From contig CAIKWV010000590.1 of assembly GCA_903831165.1 (NCBI GenBank), positions 1-12,526 on the forward strand: DNA of 12,526 bases, written 5' to 3'. The notes beneath the pieces were generated by a model. The model had not been told where the DNA came from. It saw only the letters and a program-made list of their open reading frames with translations, and did not search any database. Below are positions 7,756 to 12,526 of this stretch, in pieces; position 1 is the first letter of the stretch; every line of letters starts with the position of its first letter. The stretch is from an uncultured cyanobacterium (GTDB lineage Bacteria; Cyanobacteriota; Cyanobacteriia; PCC-6307; Cyanobiaceae). A program made the translations under genes and the position numbers.

Positions 7756-8814
7756 TCAGCGTAAGTGCTCCGGGACCCGCCACTGTCCGGCATCGATCTC
7801 CCGTTGGCGCTCGCTGCCGATGCCCAGCTCGCGAGGGTCATCCAGCCACTGGAACCGGGCACCACCAGCCTGCAGCAACAGCGAGACACAGATGTCTTCG
7901 TAGAGCATCGATTCGACGAATCCCCAGCTGTGCAGTGCGAAATCGCCCAGCAGACGGACCGCCGGGCTGTTGAGCAGATAGCCCGCTCCCCCCGACATCC
8001 AGCGGGTTGCCCCCAGGGAGTCGAAGGGCCTGAGATCGGTGCGCGCCGTTTTGCCGATGTGCCAGGCCCGATCCAGATGCAGGGGAGAGGGGATGAAGAT
8101 CGGGTAGCCCGCGGCGGCGGGCGCCCCAGCCCCCAGTTCCGCCAGCAGTTGCTGCAGCGCCCCCGGATCGCCCGGCTGGGCGTCGTCATCCATCTTCAGC
8201 AGGGCCGGCGGCGTGGGCAGCAATGAGAGCACCCACTGCAGGGTGATCAACTTGGCCGGCAGGCCTTCATAGGCATCGTCGGCCGGCAGGCGCAGCAGGC
8301 GCCGCTCGGGGCAGAACTCAAAGCGCCAGTCAGGCAGAGCGGCATCACCGACGACGATCAGGGGCTGGCCCCAGCCTGCCGCCGCCCAGTCCGCAAAGGC
8401 GTGGAGGGTGGCCTGGCTGTGGGCCAGCTGCGGTTGGCAGCTGACGATGGCCAGCACGGGACCGCCACCGGCAACGCTGGCCTGGAGGGCAGCCAGGGGA
8501 GCGGCATTGAGATCGGCCAGCAGCCGCCGCGCCGTGACCAGAACCCCTTGATCGAGCGGCACCAGGCTGAGGATCGGCCGCAGGGGAACCAGCAGCGAGA
8601 TGGGCGGGGCTGTTCGGCCGAGTTTGCGCCCCAGGGCCACCCCCAGCAGATGGCGCCGGAAGTTCGTGTGCATCTGGCGGACCGGCCCGCGTCGAATCGG
8701 CACGTCCTGGTGGTGCTGCACGGCCCGCACCAGCTGGTCGATCACCTCCTGGTGGGGCCGCAGCAGGCCAGCCTTGAGCTGCTGGACGACATCCCAGGGG
8801 CGGCGAGGATTCAC
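7756..8814 (-). CDS. GT31-like glycosyltransferase (beta-1,3-galactosyltransferase fold)
   Basis: Read from GTG at 8814 the product is 352 residues. It has the order of motifs seen in GT31 galactosyl/GlcNAc transferases: a metal-binding LLKMDDDAQ with the DDD at 209-211, MSGGAGYLLN at 273-282, and an acidic YEDICVS at 305-311 in place of the usual YEDVyvG. This family adds galactose or a related sugar in beta-1,3 linkage and is much better known from eukaryotic glycoprotein and proteoglycan synthesis. The N-terminal about 100 residues contain no clear anchor helix. The frame stays open up to an ATG at 8916, but that start would overlap the divergent sulfotransferase and add 34 low-complexity residues, so I prefer GTG at 8814. 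It is the first gene of the minus-strand glycan block, 6 bases before the next. Donor sugar and exact linkage are inferences. Confidence 0.8.
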   Translation of the reverse strand: MNPRRPWDVVQQLKAGLLRPHQEVIDQLVRAVQHHQDVPIRRGPVRQMHTNFRRHLLGVALGRKLGRTAPPISLLVPLRPILSLVPLDQGVLVTARRLLADLNAAPLAALQASVAGGGPVLAIVSCQPQLAHSQATLHAFADWAAAGWGQPLIVVGDAALPDWRFEFCPERRLLRLPADDAYEGLPAKLITLQWVLSLLPTPPALLKMDDDAQPGDPGALQQLLAELGAGAPAAAGYPIFIPSPLHLDRAWHIGKTARTDLRPFDSLGATRWMSGGAGYLLNSPAVRLLGDFALHSWGFVESMLYEDICVSLLLQAGGARFQWLDDPRELGIGSERQREIDAGQWRVPEHLR

Positions 8815-8897
8815 GCTGTCGGCATCCCCAGCTGCTGGGGGCGATCGTAGGAGGACAGCCGGAGCATGATCACTCTGGTGTCGCTTCGGAACAGGTC
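8815..8897. promoter_or_regulatory. Divergent control region of the two sulfotransferase/glycan units, with a short palindrome
   Basis: With the starts chosen here, 83 bases separate the GT31-like gene (minus) from the third sulfotransferase (plus), so both promoters should be in or near it. A perfect palindrome, CCCCAGC-T-GCTGGGG, occupies 8826-8840 and could be an operator or a chance GC-rich repeat. A strong GGAGGA sits at 8850-8855. No convincing -10/-35 pair is visible. If the GT31-like gene really starts at 8916, this stretch is coding instead. Confidence 0.3.
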
Positions 8898-9671
8898 GTG
8901 TCCTTTGCTGCCGCAACCGACGGTCTCCGTCTGCCGGACTTCCTGGGCCTGGGGGTTCAGAAAGGGGGGACGACCACGCTGCATCTGCTGCTGGCGGAGC
9001 ACCCGGAGGTGTTTCTACCCGAGCAGAAGGAAGTTCACTATTTCAGCCTCCATTACGCCCAGGGGCCGGCCTGGTATGCCAGCCACTACGAGGCGGCGGC
9101 GGCGGCGCAGCAGTGCGGCGACATCACGCCCTATTACCTGTTCCATCCTGAGGCTCCAGCCCGGATCCAGGCCCTGTTGCCGCAGGCCCGCCTGATCGTG
9201 CTGCTGCGGGATCCGGTGCAGCGCAGCCTCTCCCAGTTGTTTCATTCGCGCCGGCTGGGTCTGGAACCGCTGGAACCGGAGGCGGCGATCGCCGCCGAAC
9301 CCCAGCGTCTGGCGGGGGCCGGGGCCGCCCTGGCGCCAGCAGCGGGCCGCCATGGCTCCCATCAGGAGCACAGCTATGTCAGCCGCAGTCGCTATGAGCG
9401 GCAGCTGCCCGCCTGGCAGGCCCTGTTTGCGCCGCAGCAACTGCTGATCCTGCGCAGCGAGGATCTGTTTGAGCACCCCGCCAGCGTCTGGGACCAGCTG
9501 CAGCATTTTCTGGGGCTTACGCCGCTCCCCCTGGGGCGGGCGCTGCCGCGGGCCAATGCCGGGGAGGGCGAGGCCGGTTCGGTGTCTGAGGCCCTGCGCG
9601 CCCACCTGCGCCAGGAGCTGGCCCCCACCTATGCGGCCATGGCAGCTGATTACGGCCTGCACTGGCCCTGA
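8898..9671 (+). CDS. Sulfotransferase (Sulfotransfer_1 / heparan N-sulfotransferase-like)
   Basis: The 257-residue product belongs to a different sulfotransferase family from its two neighbours. The PAPS 5'-phosphosulfate loop is FLGLGVQKGGTTTLH at residues 15-29, followed by EQKEVHYFS at 42-50 and CGDITPYYLF at 73-82, a typical set for the NDST/heparan-sulfotransferase-like branch. The 3'-phosphate segment is LIVLLRDPVQRSLSQ at 99-113. A family-typical SRYERQLPAW block near 165-180 follows. The start is GTG at 8898 with a modest GGAACAGG upstream. An ATG at 8866 with a better ribosome-binding site lies in another frame, so a frameshift or misplaced start is possible. It stands alone on the plus strand, divergent from the minus-strand block and convergent with the GT4 gene. 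It probably transfers sulfate from PAPS to a glycan in the cytoplasm. Confidence 0.84.
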   Translation: MSFAAATDGLRLPDFLGLGVQKGGTTTLHLLLAEHPEVFLPEQKEVHYFSLHYAQGPAWYASHYEAAAAAQQCGDITPYYLFHPEAPARIQALLPQARLIVLLRDPVQRSLSQLFHSRRLGLEPLEPEAAIAAEPQRLAGAGAALAPAAGRHGSHQEHSYVSRSRYERQLPAWQALFAPQQLLILRSEDLFEHPASVWDQLQHFLGLTPLPLGRALPRANAGEGEAGSVSEALRAHLRQELAPTYAAMAADYGLHWP

Positions 9672-9726
9672 ACCCCCCAGCAAACTCCCCCGCAACGCCG
9701 GTCAGGTTCGCTGCCCTGGCTAGCGC

Positions 9727-10974
9727 TCAGGCCTTGAGGGCGCCGCTGGCCACCAGGGACATCAAGGACAGCTGGCGCGGCAGGCAATCGCGCAGGCTGT
9801 AGTGGCGCAGCACCGTGGCCCTGGCTTCGCGGCCCAGGGCAGCGGCCCGGTCGGGATGGTTCAGCAGCTCCGCCACGGCAGCGGCCAGATCATCAGGACG
9901 GAAGAAGTCGACCAACAGGCCGTTGTGACCATCGCGAATCACCTCGCGCACGGGGGCCGTATTCGATCCGACCACGGGGCGGGCCAGGCTCATCGCCTCC
10001 AGCAGGCTCCAGCTCAGCACAAAGGGATAGGTGAGATAGACATGGCAGGCGGAGAGCTTCATCAAGGCCAGAAAGTCGGGGTAGGCCAGGCTGCCGCTGA
10101 AGTGCAGGCGCGAGGGGTCGTAGCGACCGTCGATTTCCGCCAGCAGATGGTCCTTCCACTCCCCCTGCTCCGGTTTTTTGCCATAGCTGACGCCAGTGGT
10201 GGCTCCAACGATCACCACTTCAGCGTCGGGCCTCAGGCGCTGCAGCTCGGGAATGGCCCGCAGGAAGGTGTGCCCACCCCGGTAGGGCTCGAGCCGGCGG
10301 TTGACGAAGGTGACGATCGGCTGGCCGGGTTGCAGGGTGGTGCCATCGCTCAGCCGGAAGGGCGCCACGTTCGTGTCGGGGGCGGCCACCTCGGTGTCGA
10401 TGCCGTCGTGGATGACGCTGAAGCCGTGCTGCCACACCTCAGGAAAGCTGCTGCGCTGAAAGGCGGTGGGGCAGACATTCCAGCTGCTCACCTCCAGCGC
10501 ACAGTGCAGATGCAGATTCTTGAGGCGTAGGCGTGAATTCTGTTCCCAGGTCTCCTCGCCTTGATGTTCTGGATCGAAATTCATATCGAATCCATGGGGC
10601 CGATAAAAGAACTCCTGATAGTGAAGGATCGGGGAATCGGGCCAGATTTCGCCCAACAACAGCGATTCACCCCAGCCGGGATGGGCGCAGATCAGCTCGG
10701 GTACGAAGCCCTGTTGCTTGAGATCATGGGCCTTGCGGGCACAGGCTTCGGCCCGGATCAATTTGCTGTCCATATCCCGCAGCCAGGGATGCAGGCCGGG
10801 GGGATTGCCCCGCGCAATGCCATAGGAGATGTAGCGCACGCCCTCAGGCAGCTGGGCGGACCGGTCGGCCCCGATGCCCAGCGCCACCACTTGATGCCCG
10901 CCCTGGCGGCAGAGGGCACGGACGATGTGGAGGTACTGGCCAGGGAAGTTCTGGTGGACAAACAGAACCTTCAC
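9727..10974 (-). CDS. Family-4 glycosyltransferase (GT-B fold)
   Basis: The product is 415 residues from GTG at 10974, giving MKVLFVHQNFPGQYLHIV, the usual beginning of this GT4 subgroup. An in-frame TTG two codons upstream at 10980 is an alternative, and neither has a clear ribosome-binding site. The N-terminal half resembles the GT4 N-terminal domain, with ICAHPGWGESLLL and HYQEFFYRP segments. The C-terminal half is a Glycos_transf_1 domain with FVNRRLEPYRGG, VVIVGATTGVSYGKKPEQGE and NGLLVDFF. The usual E-x7-E signature is changed: the second glutamate is in SLLEAM but the first is replaced in TYPFVLSW, as I recall for this subgroup. It is monocistronic on this strand, convergent with the third sulfotransferase across 55 bases. 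It probably adds a sugar to the same glycan, but donor and acceptor are unknown. Confidence 0.87.
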   Translation of the reverse strand: MKVLFVHQNFPGQYLHIVRALCRQGGHQVVALGIGADRSAQLPEGVRYISYGIARGNPPGLHPWLRDMDSKLIRAEACARKAHDLKQQGFVPELICAHPGWGESLLLGEIWPDSPILHYQEFFYRPHGFDMNFDPEHQGEETWEQNSRLRLKNLHLHCALEVSSWNVCPTAFQRSSFPEVWQHGFSVIHDGIDTEVAAPDTNVAPFRLSDGTTLQPGQPIVTFVNRRLEPYRGGHTFLRAIPELQRLRPDAEVVIVGATTGVSYGKKPEQGEWKDHLLAEIDGRYDPSRLHFSGSLAYPDFLALMKLSACHVYLTYPFVLSWSLLEAMSLARPVVGSNTAPVREVIRDGHNGLLVDFFRPDDLAAAVAELLNHPDRAAALGREARATVLRHYSLRDCLPRQLSLMSLVASGALKA

Positions 10975-11656
10975 GGCCAACCGAGCGCAGCCCCGCCATC
11001 CTGCCAGCTGCCGGGCGGAGCTGGTTCCGGGTAAGCAACGAGCAAGCCAGGTAGCAGGCCCCGACGGCCACCTGCATGCGGGCCCGTCTCTCCTGATCCA
11101 AGCCGCACCATGCCCAATACGGCCGCAGAGCCGTCGCCAAGCATGCTGGTTTTGCTGGGGGGGGATACCTGAGCTTGATGGCAGTAGGCGTGATTTCTGT
11201 CAACGAGCCCAACAAATTTAGGCAAAGCCTGGGTAACCCAGATTTCCGGACCGACCAGGGTCTGAGACTCACTCCACATTGGAGGCCATTTCTCGCTGCG
11301 CAGTTATCCAGACTTTCCTGCGTACACTTCTGCTTCGGTTCGATTCCGTCTCCTGATCGGCTTCCCAGCCGCGCACTCCCATTGGAGCCGCGAATCGGTG
11401 GCAGCTGAAGCCAGCTTCGGCCTTGGTTGTGAGCACAGCCGAGATCTGCGGCGGCGCATTGTCGCCAATCAAGTTCCAGCTTGAGTTTCCCTGCCTGCAA
11501 TAAGGGACCGTATCGATCGCTGCCCGTGGCCTTCGGCAACCAGGTCCATCAGCAATGGACCTGGTGATGAGATAGACCATGTGATCAACGGCAACGAGGG
11601 ATTTTGCCGCCGGAGTAATGGCTGGATGCCACCATCGTCACTGCATGACAAAGACC
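10975..11656. other. Long lower-GC intergenic region upstream of the GT4 gene
   Basis: About 680 bases contain no gene I can support. Short frames on both strands translate to sequence without recognisable domains. GC content falls visibly rightward, toward that of the RTX gene, suggesting a compositional junction near 11150-11200. Structures seen are a run of eight G at 11157-11164, a perfect palindrome CTGGGT-A-ACCCAG at 11229-11241, a small CTCCA/TGGAG hairpin at about 11272-11284, and an 11-bp inverted repeat at 11539-11565. A TTCGATT sequence near 11340 resembles a tRNA T-loop but no cloverleaf forms. The promoter of the GT4 gene should lie at the left end. Confidence 0.5.
11539..11565. 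repeat. Perfect 11-bp inverted repeat with 5-base loop
   Basis: ACCAGGTCCAT at 11539-11549 is followed by CAGCA and then ATGGACCTGGT at 11555-11565, a perfect inverted repeat. Transcribed from either strand it would form a stable hairpin. It has no adjacent T run on either side, so it is not a standard intrinsic terminator. It could be an operator, an RNA-processing hairpin or a backup to the terminator about 100 bases to the right. Nothing in the sequence decides between these. Confidence 0.7.
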
Positions 11657-11683
11657 AAAAAAAAGCCCCTCCGAAGAGGGGCT
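11657..11683 (-). terminator. Intrinsic terminator of the RTX gene
   Basis: Read on the minus strand, an 8-bp stem AGCCCCTC / GAGGGGCT closes on a stable TTCG tetraloop and is followed by eight T. The stem occupies 11664-11683 and the T run 11657-11664. It lies about 40 bases beyond the RTX stop codon in the right orientation, which is the textbook form of a rho-independent terminator. It is by far the clearest terminator in the window. Confidence 0.93.
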
Positions 11684-11723
11684 GGCTGCTTTACGAACCT
11701 TGACCTACAACCGAAGTTGAGAC

Positions 11724-12526
11724 TCAGGCTACGAAGTTGGAGATGTTGATCTGACCGGTGACGTTTGAGAGCAGGACAATGCCGTCATAGTCAGCATTCC
11801 AGCTGCCTTGGTAGCAATTGTTGTCGTACACCATGTAGGTACCGGCGTTAGATCCGGTGATGGTGATAATGCCGGCATTGTATTCGCCATTTGTCCACTG
11901 CGAACCAAGGGCGGAGTCGACCGTTGTCTGCCAATCAGTGTTGAAACCAGCGGATCCAGTCACAAAGTTTGTGACTGTGTAGTTCAGGTCAAAGCGATCC
12001 GATTCGGTGGCGCTGAAGTTGGTGATGGTGTCGATGTTGCTACCCAAGTCAGTGCCTGAACCGTCAACGTACGAATCTTGAGCGTGGTAGCCATCTTCGC
12101 CGGAAAGGTACTCAAACACATCATTACCGGTACCGCCGGTGAGGCTGTCGCCACCAGTGCCGCCAACGAGGACATCATTACCGGTGCCGCCAGAAATGGT
12201 GTCGTTGTAGTAAGTACCAGCGACGCCATCGTTGCCGGCGTCACCGTTGAACACGGCGCCTGTGTTGCTGTAATAGCTGAAGCCACAGATGGCGTCGTCG
12301 CCTTCGCCACCGTTGACGGTGGTGACGCCGCCACCCGAAATGATGCTACCGGCGTAGATGGAGTCGTCGCCTTCGTCGCCGTTGATCAGGCCGCCTTGGA
12401 TGTCGGCGTACTCGTAGTAACTAACGTTGATGGTGTCGTTGCCGCTACCGCCATACACGGAGGTGTTGACGAGATGGACGGTGCTATCTCTACCGCCGAA
12501 GTCCAGGTAGTCATCGCCCTCGTTAC
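11724..12526 (-). CDS. RTX-type calcium-binding repeat protein, C-terminal part (5' end outside window)
   Basis: The frame is open from the right edge and ends at a stop at 11724-11726, giving 266 visible C-terminal residues. It contains repeated GGxGxDxx nonapeptides: GGSGNDTI, GDEGDDSI, GGEGDDAI, GDAGNDGV, then GGTGNDVLVGGTGGDSLTGG and GGTGNDVF. Such repeats form a calcium-bound parallel beta-roll. A terminal domain follows, with DTITNFSATESDRFDL and an ending NVTGQINISNFVA, consistent with the C-terminal signal region of type I secreted proteins. The product is probably secreted or surface-attached; the function of the missing N-terminal part is unknown. GC content is visibly lower than in the glycan genes, partly because of the Asn/Asp/Tyr-rich repeats. 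A 14-base DNA repeat at 12118-12131 and 12172-12185, 54 bases apart, equals two nonapeptide periods. Confidence 0.88.
   Translation of the reverse strand, partial: NEGDDYLDFGGRDSTVHLVNTSVYGGSGNDTINVSYYEYADIQGGLINGDEGDDSIYAGSIISGGGVTTVNGGEGDDAICGFSYYSNTGAVFNGDAGNDGVAGTYYNDTISGGTGNDVLVGGTGGDSLTGGTGNDVFEYLSGEDGYHAQDSYVDGSGTDLGSNIDTITNFSATESDRFDLNYTVTNFVTGSAGFNTDWQTTVDSALGSQWTNGEYNAGIITITGSNAGTYMVYDNNCYQGSWNADYDGIVLLSNVTGQINISNFVA

Noticed and set aside
9285..9292. GCGATCGC octamer (HIP1, abundant in many cyanobacteria)
   Set aside because: A single copy inside a coding region in GC-rich DNA is not informative here.
11295..11370. Possible tRNA, from a TTCGATT T-loop-like sequence near 11340
   Set aside because: The T stem pairs for only three bases, no matching acceptor strand exists upstream, and no anticodon arm folds.
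10844..11539. Minus-strand open frame of 231 codons overlapping the GT4 start
   Set aside because: It overlaps the GT4 gene out of frame, and its product has no recognisable domain and mixed composition.
12118..12185. Direct DNA repeat that might suggest a CRISPR or mobile repeat
   Set aside because: The 54-base spacing equals two nonapeptide repeats of the RTX protein, so it is coding repeat structure.

Overview
The window is a chromosomal piece of a high-GC picocyanobacterium (Synechococcus/Cyanobium type). A complete photosystem II psbZ gene, a cyanobacterial-type ribH with a TTG start and a MutS with a long acidic, alanine-rich N-terminal extension support this, as do weak or absent Shine-Dalgarno sequences and tightly packed genes. 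Species cannot be assigned from the sequence alone.

Layout. (1) 1-485, minus: the N-terminal part of mutS, running off the left edge. (2) 486-1104: a 619-bp divergent gap with no convincing gene. (3) 1105-3777, plus: psbZ, ribH, a polyprenyl-phosphate sugar-1-phosphate transferase and a family-2 glycosyltransferase, separated by at most a few bases or overlapping, so probably one transcription unit. (4) 8814-3749, minus: a glycan block of a GT31-like glycosyltransferase, two family-2 sulfotransferases and a large fused GT2-GT4 glycosyltransferase. (5) 8898-9671, plus: a third sulfotransferase of a different family, divergent from block 4. (6) 10974-9727, minus: a GT4 glycosyltransferase. (7) 10975-11723: a lower-GC gap with palindromes and a clear intrinsic terminator. 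(8) 11724 to the right edge, minus: the C-terminal end of an RTX (GGxGxD) calcium-binding repeat protein, visibly lower in GC.

How the genes fit together. From 1.8 to 11 kb the window is almost entirely an accessory surface-glycan locus. It has one priming enzyme that loads the first sugar phosphate on an undecaprenyl carrier, four glycosyltransferase genes carrying five transferase domains, and three PAPS-dependent sulfotransferases of two families. The simplest reading is synthesis of a sulfated exopolysaccharide or other sulfated surface glycan. GT31-like, Sulfotransfer_2 and Sulfotransfer_1-like (NDST-like) folds together recall the enzymes that build animal proteoglycan chains, but this is a fold-level analogy and not evidence for that product. 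No flippase, polymerase, chain-length regulator or export gene lies in the window, so the locus is incomplete here or depends on genes elsewhere. The RTX protein is likely a type I secreted or surface protein and may be an unrelated neighbour.
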